Positions 36,283 through 43,916 of a stretch of DNA of 64,000 bases are shown piece by piece (position 1 is the stretch's first letter; the number at the start of each line of letters is the position of its first letter). Location: positions 1 to 64,000 of the forward strand of contig NZ_MAQA01000001.1 in NCBI RefSeq assembly GCF_001692445.1, given 5' to 3'. The notes below the pieces were generated by a model. It searched no databases and was not told where the DNA came from. It worked only from the letters and a program-made list of their open reading frames with translations. The stretch is from Oerskovia enterophila (GTDB taxonomy: Bacteria > Actinomycetota > Actinomycetes > Actinomycetales > Cellulomonadaceae). Made by a program: the position numbers and the translations under genes.

Positions 36283-36518
36283 AGAAGGTCTCGAACCGGC
36301 TCAAGCGCGCCCAGGGGCAGCTCGCCGCGGTCGTGCGGATGGTCGACGAGGGCGGCGACTGCGCCGACCTCGTGATGCAGCTCTCCGCGGTGTCCAAGGC
36401 GCTCGACCGTGCCGGGTTCGCGATCATCGCGTCGGGCATGAAGCAGTGCCTCACGGACGACGAGAACGGCCCGGCCGACGTCCAGAAGCTCGAGAAGCTC
36501 TTCCTGTCCCTGACCTAG
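36258..36518 (+). CDS. cstR: CsoR-family regulator, CstR-like persulfide sensor
   Basis: An 86-aa all-helical repressor. The conserved cysteines are Cys35 (EGGDCADLVMQLSAV) and Cys64 (IIASGMKQCL). In copper-sensing CsoR a histidine lies four residues before the second Cys; here that position is glycine, as expected for CstR, the sulfane-sulfur sensor that forms Cys-S(n)-Cys crosslinks. The neighbouring CoADR-rhodanese gene and the perfect TATACCCC-type operator support the persulfide call. ATG 36258 follows GAGAGGAAGAG. It very likely represses both divergent transcripts from 35561-35578 until reactive sulfur accumulates. Confidence 0.85.
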   Translation: MELDKDEMKKVSNRLKRAQGQLAAVVRMVDEGGDCADLVMQLSAVSKALDRAGFAIIASGMKQCLTDDENGPADVQKLEKLFLSLT

Positions 36519-37093
36519 TGCGAGGGCATCTCGAGACAGCCGCCGTCGGCGATCGGGCCGCCTGACTCCAGCGCGAGCACACCCGGCCGGACGTCTCCGA
36601 ACACGCACCCGCCCGGGACGCTCACGCCGATCCCGAAAGCCGTCGTGCCGTCTCCCCAGACGTCCGTGTCGCCCGTCGTCTGGACCGTGGCGAAGCCCGC
36701 AGCGGTCAGGGCGTCGACGACGTCCTGCGAGCGGAACGTCGCACCGGACCCGGTGAGCGCGGCCAGCGCCGCCTCGACCGCCGGGACCGAGCGCGCCGCG
36801 AGAGCCGCGTCCTCCGGGGTGGAGCTCCGCTGCCGGTACGCGTCGTTCGAGCGCATGAGCGCTTCGGGGTCGTACGGCAGGCAGCCGGCCGGCGTGTCGT
36901 CGTCGGTCGCCGGGCAGGCCCCGGTCGGTGACGGCGAGACGGTCGGGGAGGCCGCTGCCGCGGGCTGGTTGGCCGAGCGATCGGCCCAGGTGTCGAGCTG
37001 CAGCGCGACCGCGCCCAGCACGAGGACCGCCCCGAGCGTGCCGACCGCCAGGATCGTGACCAGGCTCCCGAGCACCCAGCGTCCTGCGCTCAC
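36515..37093 (-). CDS. Membrane-anchored exported protein of unknown function
   Basis: A 192-aa protein with one N-terminal membrane helix (about residues 7-32, WVLGSLVTILAVGTLGAVLVLGAV), a Pro/Thr/Ser linker and a globular external domain of about 120 residues. The end pattern (DALTAAGFATVQTT..., then GGCVFGDV...GGCLEMPSH with two Cys that may form a disulfide) resembles an uncharacterised actinobacterial domain often annotated as DUF6993. GTG 37093 overlaps the stop of the class A beta-lactamase gene, so the two are coupled. A link to beta-lactam response is possible only by position. Confidence 0.65.
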   Translation of the reverse strand: MSAGRWVLGSLVTILAVGTLGAVLVLGAVALQLDTWADRSANQPAAAASPTVSPSPTGACPATDDDTPAGCLPYDPEALMRSNDAYRQRSSTPEDAALAARSVPAVEAALAALTGSGATFRSQDVVDALTAAGFATVQTTGDTDVWGDGTTAFGIGVSVPGGCVFGDVRPGVLALESGGPIADGGCLEMPSH

Positions 37094-38022
37094 GAGGCCA
37101 CGACGAGACGGGTGATCGCGGCGACGGCCTCGTCGTCCCAGGTCGCCCCCGGAGAGTCCGTGCGGGTCATGACGACGAGTGTCGTCGGCTCGACGCCGGG
37201 CCGCCACAGGACGCCCGCGTCGTTGACGACGCCGTAGCCGCCCGCGCCGGTCTTGTCCGCGAGCTCGTAGGTGCCGTCGAGGCCGGCGCGGAACCGCTTG
37301 CCGGACGTGGTGCTCCGCAGCATCCAGTCCCCGAGCCGTGCCGCGGTCAGGGCGCCGGCCCCGCGCTCGAGCAGGAGCGCGCCGTAGATGCGCGCGATGT
37401 CGTCCGGCGTCGAGGTGTCGCGGTCGTCTCCCGGCGTCGCCTCGTTGAGCTGCGGCTCGATCCGGTCGAGGCGCGTCGCGCGCGCGCCGAGCGAGGCGGC
37501 GAAGCTCGAGACCGCCGTCGGGCCGCCGATCTCCCGCAGCACGAGGTTGCCCGCGGTGTTGTCGCTGAAGCGGAGCGCGGCGTCGGCGAGCTGCGCGGGG
37601 GTCATGCGCCACGTCGTCGTCGCGGACGTCACGGGGGAGTTCTCGACGAGGTCCTCCGGGCCGAACGCGATCTCGCGCGACCAGTACGCGTCGTCGTAGG
37701 CCTTGTCCGCGAGCAGCGCCCCCACGGCGATCGGCTTGAACAGCGAGCACATCGGGAAGCGCTCGGCCGCGCGGTAGCCGTAGTCCGCCCGGCCGCCGCC
37801 ACGCACGCTCACCCCGACCGTGAGCGACCGCGACCGTTCGAGGTCGCGCAGGGCCTCGTCGAGCTCGTGTCGCCCCGCGGTCGACGGTGATCCGGAGGCC
37901 GGGGCGGCGACCGCAGGGTCCGTGCCGTGCGGAGAGCAGGCGGCCGTGAGCCCCGCAGCGGCGAGCAGGGTGAGGACGGATCGGCGGGAGACCGGTGGGG
38001 CGGTCGTGTCTCGAGGAGTCAT
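37090..38022 (-). CDS. Class A beta-lactamase, Tat/lipoprotein type
   Basis: A 310-aa serine beta-lactamase with all class A landmarks: Ser93-x-x-Lys96 (CSLFK), the SDN loop at 153-155, Glu189-x-x-Leu-Asn (EPQLN, the Glu166/Asn170 pair of the omega loop) and KTG at 257-259. The leader has a twin-arginine SRRSVLTLL and an Ala-Ala-Cys lipobox (Cys29), so it is probably exported folded and anchored to the membrane. A divergent LysR gene shares a 72-base promoter region, the same layout as ampC/ampR-type inducible systems. It should hydrolyse penicillins or cephalosporins; the spectrum cannot be judged. Confidence 0.92.
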   Translation of the reverse strand: MTPRDTTAPPVSRRSVLTLLAAAGLTAACSPHGTDPAVAAPASGSPSTAGRHELDEALRDLERSRSLTVGVSVRGGGRADYGYRAAERFPMCSLFKPIAVGALLADKAYDDAYWSREIAFGPEDLVENSPVTSATTTWRMTPAQLADAALRFSDNTAGNLVLREIGGPTAVSSFAASLGARATRLDRIEPQLNEATPGDDRDTSTPDDIARIYGALLLERGAGALTAARLGDWMLRSTTSGKRFRAGLDGTYELADKTGAGGYGVVNDAGVLWRPGVEPTTLVVMTRTDSPGATWDDEAVAAITRLVVAS

Positions 38023-38043
38023 GCCACGAGTCTCGGAGCGGCG

Positions 38044-38082
38044 ATCGATGCAGACAAAGCACGAAATGCCCCCATCGATGCA
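38044..38082. promoter_or_regulatory. LysR-type operator region between divergent genes
   Basis: The 72-base gap holds a direct repeat ATCGATGCA (38044-38052 and 38074-38082, 30 bp apart). It also holds TGC-N7-GCA at 38049-38061, which fits the T-N11-A dyad bound by LysR regulators. The positions between the class A beta-lactamase start and the lysR start suit joint control of both. Confidence 0.6.
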
Positions 38083-38094
38083 AGAGTGGCATCC

Positions 38095-39030
38095 ATGGGT
38101 CGATCACTCGATGTCCTGGCAGCGTGCGAGGCGTTCGTCGCCGTCGCCGACCGGGAGAGCTTCACGGCCGGCGCCCTGGCGGCGGGCATCAGCCAGTCCG
38201 TGGCGAGCCGACGCATCGGTGCCCTCGAGGCCCATCTGGGCGGGCGGCTGTTCGACCGGACGTCGCGGCGGGTCGCGCTCACCGCGCTCGGCCGCGGGGT
38301 CCTGCCCAGCGCCGCCCGGCTCGTCGGTGCGGCCGCCGACCTGGTCGACGACGCCAGGCGCTCTCGTTCGCGCCCGCTGAGCGTGGGCGTCCCTCCGTCG
38401 GTGCCACCGCTCGTGCTGGCAGAGCTGTGCGCAGCCGGTGCTGCCGGGCGGCTCCCGCTGGCCCCTGTCGCGGGGAACCCGGCCGAACGCGCCGAGGCCT
38501 TCCGTTCCGGGCGTACGTCGCTCTTCCTCGAGAACGTCCCCTCGGACCGGGCGCGCTGGACGGCACGGCTCGGGGTCGGCTCCCACCCGGACGACGACGC
38601 GACGGGGACGTTCCACCTGGGTGAGCTGCGCCCCGCGCGCGGACGACCGACGGGAGCCCTGCGACGGCTCTGGCTCCAGCCCGAGGACGACGTGCCCCAC
38701 GTCCGCGACCGGATGGAGCGGGCCCGGGACGAGGCGGGGCTCGCTCCCGTCCAGGTCCGCGTCGCGGAGTCGACCGTGCGAGCGCTGTCCGAGATCCTCG
38801 TGTCCGACGACCTGGTCCTCTGCACGCGGCCCGAGGCCTCGACCTACGACCTGCGTTGGCGCCCCCTCGGCGACCAGCAGCTCGTGCGGGCGTACGCCGT
38901 GGGCGCGGCCGACGAGAGCCTCGCGGCGCGTTTCGTCGCACTCTGCTCGTCTGCCGTGGTGACCGTGCTCGGGGCCGACGACGCGAGCGGCCGTGCGACG
39001 CAGACCGGGCTGGAGCCCGTCCGTGGGTGA
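38095..39030 (+). CDS. LysR family transcriptional regulator (beta-lactamase linked)
   Basis: A 311-aa LysR-type regulator. The N-terminal winged HTH is clear (LAACEAFVAVADRESFTAGA then LAAGISQSVASRRIGALEAH, residues 8-50), followed by a shortened and divergent effector domain. ATG 38095 is taken, since the HTH begins six residues later; only a weak AAGAG precedes it. It is divergent from the class A beta-lactamase and overlaps the start of a second beta-lactamase-fold gene by 8 bases. The likely role is control of both, in the manner of AmpR or BlaA-type regulators. Confidence 0.85.
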   Translation: MGRSLDVLAACEAFVAVADRESFTAGALAAGISQSVASRRIGALEAHLGGRLFDRTSRRVALTALGRGVLPSAARLVGAAADLVDDARRSRSRPLSVGVPPSVPPLVLAELCAAGAAGRLPLAPVAGNPAERAEAFRSGRTSLFLENVPSDRARWTARLGVGSHPDDDATGTFHLGELRPARGRPTGALRRLWLQPEDDVPHVRDRMERARDEAGLAPVQVRVAESTVRALSEILVSDDLVLCTRPEASTYDLRWRPLGDQQLVRAYAVGAADESLAARFVALCSSAVVTVLGADDASGRATQTGLEPVRG

Positions 39031-39925
39031 CGGGTCGGTGGTCGGGGAGGCCGTCCGGGTGCTCGACGCAGCCGGGCTCCGGGCCTCGGTCCTCGTGCAG
39101 GATCTCGGGACGGGCAGGGAGCTCGCGATCGAGCCGGACGTGCCCTACCCGCTCGCCTCGGTCGTCAAGCTTCCCCTCCTGGTCGCGGTCCTCGAGCGGG
39201 CAGCGGCGGGGACGATCGACCTGTCGGCGGTGGTCACGCTCGGCAGCTCCGAGCGGACGCCGGGGCCGACGGGGCTCTCGCAGTTCGCCCACTCCGCGAG
39301 CGTCGCCGTCGAAGACCTGCTGTACCTCGCGACCTGCCTGAGCGACGACACCGCGGCCGATGCCCTGTTCGCGCTGTGCCCACCGGGCGAGGTCAACGCC
39401 ACGCTGCGCGCGCTCGGGATCACGGACGTGACGCTGCGGCACCCCATCCACGAGCTCCACCGCACGCTCGCGAGCCGCCTCGGCCCGGACGAGCTGCATC
39501 TCGCGCTCTCACTGGCCATCCGTTCGACGACCGAGGGACGGGGGCACCTCGTCCCGCAGCTCGACGTCACGCAGGCGAACGCGGGCACGGCCCGGGGGCT
39601 CGTCCGGCTGCTGCGTGAGGTGTGGACCGGACAGCGGCTCGACCGCGCGACGGTCGAGAGGACCCGTGCGCTCCTGGCCAGGAACGTCCTGCGGAACCGG
39701 CTCGCACCGGACCTCGAGAGCGACGCGTCGACCTGGTCGTCGAAGACCGGGACGTTCCTGCACCTGCGGCACGAGGTCGGGGTCCTCGAGCACCACGACG
39801 GCTCGGCCTTCGCGATCGCCGTGCTGAGCGAGTCCACCGTGCCCGCACGGATCCAGCCGGCGGCCGAGCAGGCCCTCGGGTTCGCCGCCCGCGCGCTCCA
39901 CGACGAGCTCCGCTCGCGACGCTGA
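39023..39925 (+). CDS. Divergent beta-lactamase-fold serine hydrolase
   Basis: A 300-aa protein of the class A beta-lactamase/penicillin-binding-protein fold with Ser46-x-x-Lys49 (ASVVK), SDD at 107-109 in place of SDN, and KTG at 241-243. No ExxLN omega-loop is found where Glu166 would be (region VTLRHPIHELHRT). It also lacks any signal peptide. Hydrolysis of beta-lactams by the usual deacylation route is therefore doubtful; it might be a penicillin-binding sensor, an esterase or a D-peptidase. GTG 39023 overlaps the LysR stop, so it is translated together with the regulator. Confidence 0.75.
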   Translation: MGDGSVVGEAVRVLDAAGLRASVLVQDLGTGRELAIEPDVPYPLASVVKLPLLVAVLERAAAGTIDLSAVVTLGSSERTPGPTGLSQFAHSASVAVEDLLYLATCLSDDTAADALFALCPPGEVNATLRALGITDVTLRHPIHELHRTLASRLGPDELHLALSLAIRSTTEGRGHLVPQLDVTQANAGTARGLVRLLREVWTGQRLDRATVERTRALLARNVLRNRLAPDLESDASTWSSKTGTFLHLRHEVGVLEHHDGSAFAIAVLSESTVPARIQPAAEQALGFAARALHDELRSRR

Positions 39926-40048
39926 GCGGCGCCCCCGCAGGCGGACCACCCGCGCCCCGGGGGATGATCGCGGAGGAGAGCAGGACGCCCGGGGCGCGTG
40001 ACGCCGTCGGGCACGAGCGAACCCCGACCCCGCACCCAGGAGCCACCC

Positions 40049-40657
40049 ATGAGCGACGACGCGACCTACGGCAGCCCCGACTTCGACTGGTCCGTGCTGA
40101 CCGTCCCGACCCCGCTCGCCATGGTGCGCGGGCAGCTCGGCTTCTCGTGGCTCGAGGTCCTGGGACGGCTCGTGACGCTCAGCCAGGAGGAGTTCGCGTG
40201 GGAGCCCGGGCCGGACGCGCTGCGCATCGTGCGGCGCGGTGACGAGCGCACGCCCCGCACGCTCGGGATCGGCGAGTGGGTCATGGAGTGGCCCGAGGGC
40301 TCCGACTCGCCCCAGCCGCGGACGATCGCGTGGCTCGTCGCGCACCTCACCGAGGCGTTCTTCGAACGGTGGGAGTGGACGTTCGGCGACCGGATCGCCC
40401 GGCGAGACGCGGTCGCGTTCTCGGGCGAGGTGGACCCGGCGATCGAGGGCCTGACGCGCTGGGTGGACCTGTGGCGCACCGGCGTCGACGAGCTCCCCGA
40501 GGACCAGGTCTTCACGGTCGGGCTCAGCCAGGCGACCGAGATCGACGCGCAGGCGCCGTTCGGGCACCTCGTGCTCCACATGAACCGCGAGCTCATCCAC
40601 CACGGTGCCGAGATCATGGTGCTGCAGGACCTCTACCGGGCGCGGCACGCGGACTGA
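40049..40657 (+). CDS. DinB-like metal-dependent hydrolase family protein
   Basis: A 202-aa protein with the four-helix DinB_2 architecture. Candidate metal ligands are His in IAWLVAHLTEAFFERW and HLVLHMNRELIHHGAEI, the latter being the typical C-terminal HxxxH motif of this family. Members include mycothiol- and bacillithiol-dependent transferases; a thiol-transferase role is possible in an actinobacterium that makes mycothiol. ATG 40049 has CAGGAG nine bases upstream. It appears to be a single-gene unit; a CGCCGTCGGGC unit lies in its upstream region (40002-40012). Confidence 0.8.
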   Translation: MSDDATYGSPDFDWSVLTVPTPLAMVRGQLGFSWLEVLGRLVTLSQEEFAWEPGPDALRIVRRGDERTPRTLGIGEWVMEWPEGSDSPQPRTIAWLVAHLTEAFFERWEWTFGDRIARRDAVAFSGEVDPAIEGLTRWVDLWRTGVDELPEDQVFTVGLSQATEIDAQAPFGHLVLHMNRELIHHGAEIMVLQDLYRARHAD

Positions 40658-40772
40658 GCCGGCCGGTCGTCGGGCTTGACGCAGCGCCGCACGGCCCGCC
40701 GCCGAGCCGTGCGTCGGCAGGATCACACCGCTGCGGGGAATCCTCGGGCCGTCCCGGTCGTTGAAACCCGTC

Positions 40773-41444
40773 ATGAGCGAAAAGGTGAAGGTCGACATCT
40801 GGTCCGACGTGGCGTGCCCCTGGTGCTACGTCGGCAAGCGCCGCTTCGAGACGGCGCTGGCCGGGTTCTCGGGCCGCGACGACGCCCCCGAGGTGGAGAT
40901 CGAGTACCACTCGTTCGAGCTCGCACCGGACACCCCGGTCGACTTCGAGGGCACCGAGGTCGACTTCCTGGCCAAGCACAAGGGCATGCCCGCGGGTCAG
41001 GTCGAGCAGATGCTCGGACAGATGACGACGGTCGCCGCAGCCGAGGGGCTCGCGTACGACTTCGACGCCCTCCAGCACACCAAGACCCTCAAGGCGCACG
41101 AGCTGCTGCACTTCGCGAAGTCCCAGGGCAAGCAGGTCGAGATGAAGGAGCGCCTCCTCAAGGCGTACTTCGAGCAGGGCCGTCACGTCGGCCGCATCGA
41201 GGAGCTCGCGGCGCTCGCGGCCGAGGTCGGCCTGGACGCCGACGAGGTCCGCACGGTCCTCGAGAACGGTGACTTCGAGGACGACGTCGAGCAGGACATC
41301 GCACAGGCCCGCGCCTACGGCATCAGCGGCGTCCCGTTCTTCGTGTTCAACGGCAAGTACGGGGTCTCGGGCGCACAGGACCCGGCCGTCTTCACGCAGG
41401 TCCTCGACCAGGTCGTCGCGGACGCCGCGGAGTCGGTGGCCTGA
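40773..41444 (+). CDS. DsbA family oxidoreductase, FrnE-like
   Basis: A 223-aa thioredoxin-fold protein with the active site Cys15-Pro-Trp-Cys18 (DVACPWCYVGK), a helical insert (about residues 60-165) and the cis-proline loop in SGVPFFVFNGK. No signal peptide is present, so it is the cytoplasmic FrnE type implicated in polyketide biosynthesis and oxidative stress. ATG 40773 is preferred to an in-frame ATG at 40761; both lack a strong RBS. A small Cys-containing peptide gene follows 217 bases later. Confidence 0.88.
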   Translation: MSEKVKVDIWSDVACPWCYVGKRRFETALAGFSGRDDAPEVEIEYHSFELAPDTPVDFEGTEVDFLAKHKGMPAGQVEQMLGQMTTVAAAEGLAYDFDALQHTKTLKAHELLHFAKSQGKQVEMKERLLKAYFEQGRHVGRIEELAALAAEVGLDADEVRTVLENGDFEDDVEQDIAQARAYGISGVPFFVFNGKYGVSGAQDPAVFTQVLDQVVADAAESVA

Positions 41445-41490
41445 CCGTTCCCCCGTTCGTCCTCGGCCGCGGCCACCCACATACCGGGTC

Positions 41491-41539
41491 GATGCGACCG
41501 AGATCACAGGAGGAGCGGTAGCAAATGCGACCGAGTATC
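41491..41539 (+). repeat. Direct repeat ATGCGACCGAG upstream of the 53-aa ORF
   Basis: ATGCGACCGAGATC (41492-41505) recurs as ATGCGACCGAGTATC (41525-41539), 33 bp apart, in the 217-base gap after the FrnE-like gene. The rest of the gap is rich in short complementary segments (CGGGAAACCCG, GCATCGGTC matching GACCGA/GATGC words), so a structured leader RNA is possible, but no riboswitch class was recognised. Confidence 0.5.
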
Positions 41540-41661
41540 AGCCAGACTGTCGGGAAACCCGCAGCGTCGCTGGTCCTCGGTGGCAGCGCATCGGTCCTCC
41601 CCTTGAGACGATGCCCGCCCACCCACCACGAGCATCGCAGCACGTGACTTCAGGAGATCCC

Positions 41662-41823
41662 ATGACCGACACCATGCAGGACAGCCCTTTCCACTCGATC
41701 GCGAACCCGCGTCGCACGACCCTCGTGACGGTCTCGGCCGCCGAGGCCGCCGCGCCGTTCACGATGATGGGCAACGACGACGCCGCGGTGTGCGTCGACG
41801 GGGTGTGCGCGCTCCCGGAGTGA
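41662..41823 (+). CDS. 53-aa peptide with C-terminal Cys pair, unknown function
   Basis: A short gene with CAGGAG seven bases before the ATG. The peptide begins MTDTMQDSPFHSIANPRRTT, has an Ala-rich middle and ends NDDAAVCVDGVCALPE, with two cysteines five residues apart. It has no signal or membrane segment. The leader-plus-Cys-tail look recalls ribosomal peptide precursors, but no modification enzyme is adjacent, and the closest neighbour is a disulfide oxidoreductase. It could be a redox or metal peptide. Function unknown. Confidence 0.6.
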   Translation: MTDTMQDSPFHSIANPRRTTLVTVSAAEAAAPFTMMGNDDAAVCVDGVCALPE

Positions 41824-41832
41824 CCCACGCCC

Positions 41833-41913
41833 GCCGAGCACGAGGTTCCGTGCGCTCGAGAACGGGGTTGTGCTCGTTCTGAGGCTCAGAACGTCCGCAA
41901 CCTCGTTCTCGGC
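41833..41913. repeat. Composite palindrome, core ACGAGGTT (copy 1 of 3)
   Basis: GCCGAGCACGAGGTT (41833-41847) pairs with AACCTCGTTCTCGGC (41899-41913) with one mismatch. Extra half-copies in the loop (CTCGAGAACGGGGTT and TGCTCGTTCT) can form alternative pairs. It lies between the 53-aa ORF and the convergent siderophore ATPase gene. Two further copies are at 46266 and 47469. Confidence 0.75.
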
Positions 41914-41922
41914 GCGTCCCGC

Positions 41923-42834
41923 TCAGCCCCGGTGGTGCCGGCCCATCGGCACGAGGGTCGGCGTCCCCGTGATCGGGTCGGGCACCACGAGCGAGTCCAG
42001 ACCGAACACCTCGCGCACCATCCGAGCGTCGACGACGTCGCCCGGTGCGCCCTCGGTGTGCACCTTGCCGTCGCGCATCGCGACGAGGCGGTCGGAGTAG
42101 CGGCACGCCATGTCGAGGTCGTGCAGCACCATGACGACCGTGGTCCCGCGCGACTCGTTGAGGTCCACGAGCAGGTCCAGCACGTCGATCTGGTGGGCGA
42201 TGTCGAGGAACGTCGTCGGCTCGTCGAGCAGCAGCAGGTCGGTGCGCTGCGCGAGCGCCATGGCGATCCACACGCGCTGCCGCTGCCCGCCCGACAGCTC
42301 GTCCACGGACCGCTCGGCCAGGTCGAGCGTCCCGGTCGAGGCGAGCGCGTCCGCCACGGCCTCGTCGTCGCCCGCGGTCCAGCGGCGGAACCAGCCCTGG
42401 TGGGGGTAGCGGCCGCGGCCCACGAGGTCCGCAACCGTGATGCCGTCGGGGGCCACGGGGCTCTGCGGCAGCAGGCCCAGCGTGGTCGCGACCTGCTTGG
42501 TGGGCAGCGTGCGGATGTCCTCGCCGTCGAGCAGGACGGCCCCGCCCACGGGCTTGAGCAGGCGTGCGAGGCCGCGCAGCAGCGTCGACTTGCCGCACCC
42601 GTTGGAGCCGACGATCGACGTGATCTTCCCGGCCGCGACCGTGAGGCTGAGGTCCTCGACGACGCGGCGCTCGTCGTACGCGAGGGACACGTGGTCGGCG
42701 GCGAGCGTGTGCGTCCCGGCGGTGCGCGCGCCGGCACCACCGGCCGCGGCGTGCGGAGCCCGCGCGTCGGCAGGAGGCCCGACGGCGCCGCTCGCCTCGG
42801 GCGCGCTCCCGGCGGTCTCGGGGTGGTCGGTCAT
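41923..42834 (-). CDS. fecE: Iron-siderophore ABC transporter ATP-binding protein
   Basis: A 303-aa ABC ATPase of the FecE/FhuC type. The order is Walker A GSNGCGKST, Q-loop LLPQSPVAPDGITVADLVGRGRYPHQ (the RGRxPH element is typical of siderophore importers), LSGGQRQRVWIAMALAQ, Walker B LLLLDEPTTFLD and the switch His in VLHDLDMA. A 50-residue Ala/Pro/Gly leader, partly encoded by a GCCCGACGGCGCCGCTC repeat (42777-42793), precedes the domain. It is the last gene of the fecBCDE-like run on this strand and should couple ATP use to ferri-siderophore uptake. The gene letter follows function, not proven orthology. Confidence 0.92.
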   Translation of the reverse strand: MTDHPETAGSAPEASGAVGPPADARAPHAAAGGAGARTAGTHTLAADHVSLAYDERRVVEDLSLTVAAGKITSIVGSNGCGKSTLLRGLARLLKPVGGAVLLDGEDIRTLPTKQVATTLGLLPQSPVAPDGITVADLVGRGRYPHQGWFRRWTAGDDEAVADALASTGTLDLAERSVDELSGGQRQRVWIAMALAQRTDLLLLDEPTTFLDIAHQIDVLDLLVDLNESRGTTVVMVLHDLDMACRYSDRLVAMRDGKVHTEGAPGDVVDARMVREVFGLDSLVVPDPITGTPTLVPMGRHHRG

Positions 42835-42836
42835 TC

Positions 42837-43916
42837 TCAGCCTCCGCGTCCGGAACGGTTGGTGCGCACGAGCAGCCACAGCAGGTAGGGGGCGCCGACG
42901 ATCCCCGTGACGACGCCCACGGGCAGCGTCACGTCGGGGATCGCGAACTGTGCGACGAGGTCGGAGCCGAGCACGAGCAGCGCGCCCACGAGGGCCGCGG
43001 GCACGAGCGCGAGCCGGCCGTCGCCCAGGGTGCGGCGGGCGATGGGGGCCGCGACGAGCGCGACGAACGCGACGGGGCCCACGACCGCGACGGCCGAGCC
43101 GGCGAGACCCACGGCCACGAGGATCAGCAGGAGCCGGGAGCGCTCGACGCGGATGCCGAGCGCGGCCGCGGCGTCGTCGCCGAGCTCGAGCGAGCGCAGC
43201 CGCGGTGCCAGGAAGGCCGTGAGCGGCACGAGCACCGCGAAGCAGATCAGCAACGGGTTGAGCGTCGACCAGTCGGAGCGCGCGAGCGAGCCCGTGATCC
43301 ACACGAGCGCGGCCTGCGCGTCACGCACGTCGCTCGTCGTGAGGACCCACGAGACCACGCTCATGCACAGGGCCGCGACGCCGATCCCGATCAGGACGAG
43401 CCGGTACCCGGCCACGCCGCCGCGCCACGCGAGCAGGTAGATCGCGACGGCCGCGACGAGCGACCCGGCGAGCACCAGACCGGTGAGCGCGAGCCCGCTG
43501 ATCCCCAGGACCACGACGCCCACGACGCCCGCGGCGCTCGCGCTCTGCGTGATCCCGATGATGTCGGGGCTCGCGAGCGGGTTGCGCACGATCGACTGGA
43601 ACAGCGCGCCCGACAGGCCGAGCGCGGCCCCGACGACCAGGGCCGTCAGGAGGCGGGGGAGGCGCAGCTCGACGATCACGAACTGCGTGAGGACGTCGGC
43701 TCGGCCCAGGACCGTGTCGAGGATGCCGGAGAGCGGGACGGCCGCGTCGCCCAGCGTCAGCCCGACCGCGGCGAGCACCACGAGCGCGACCGACAGCCCG
43801 GTGACCAGGCGCGCCTCGCGCGCCCGCCCGCGGTGGCGCGAGGCTCGGGCGACGTCGATGCCCTGGTGAGCGGCGCCGTCGGGCAGGCCGTGCGGGACGG
43901 TGGTCGGGGCGCTCAC
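42837..43916 (-). CDS. fecD: Iron-siderophore ABC transporter permease (FecCD family)
   Basis: A 359-aa FecCD-type permease with about ten membrane helices. Family motifs seen are LRLPRLLTALVVGAALGLSG, FQSIVRNPLASPDIIGITQS and the docking loop GIRVERSRLLL. GTG 43916 overlaps the previous permease stop. The first 40 residues are polar, and their DNA contains the same 17-mer repeat found in the response regulator gene (43868-43884). A 2-base gap separates it from the ATPase gene. Confidence 0.92.
   Translation of the reverse strand: MSAPTTVPHGLPDGAAHQGIDVARASRHRGRAREARLVTGLSVALVVLAAVGLTLGDAAVPLSGILDTVLGRADVLTQFVIVELRLPRLLTALVVGAALGLSGALFQSIVRNPLASPDIIGITQSASAAGVVGVVVLGISGLALTGLVLAGSLVAAVAIYLLAWRGGVAGYRLVLIGIGVAALCMSVVSWVLTTSDVRDAQAALVWITGSLARSDWSTLNPLLICFAVLVPLTAFLAPRLRSLELGDDAAAALGIRVERSRLLLILVAVGLAGSAVAVVGPVAFVALVAAPIARRTLGDGRLALVPAALVGALLVLGSDLVAQFAIPDVTLPVGVVTGIVGAPYLLWLLVRTNRSGRGG

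Noticed and set aside
36515-38107. 530-codon minus-strand frame spanning the beta-lactamase gene
   Set aside because: Only the part from GTG 37093 encodes a plausible protein; upstream it is a frame-shifted shadow of the beta-lactamase.
41491-41661. Leader region considered as a cobalamin or SAM riboswitch
   Set aside because: The expected conserved core elements could not be found; only direct repeats and weak stems are visible.
41662-41823. 53-aa ORF considered as a RiPP precursor
   Set aside because: No lanthipeptide synthetase, radical SAM, cyclodehydratase or protease gene nearby; kept as an unknown peptide.
41923-42834. Siderophore ATPase considered as the missing ATPase of the sugar importers
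   Set aside because: It has FecE-type motifs and is coupled to the FecCD permeases under an iron box.
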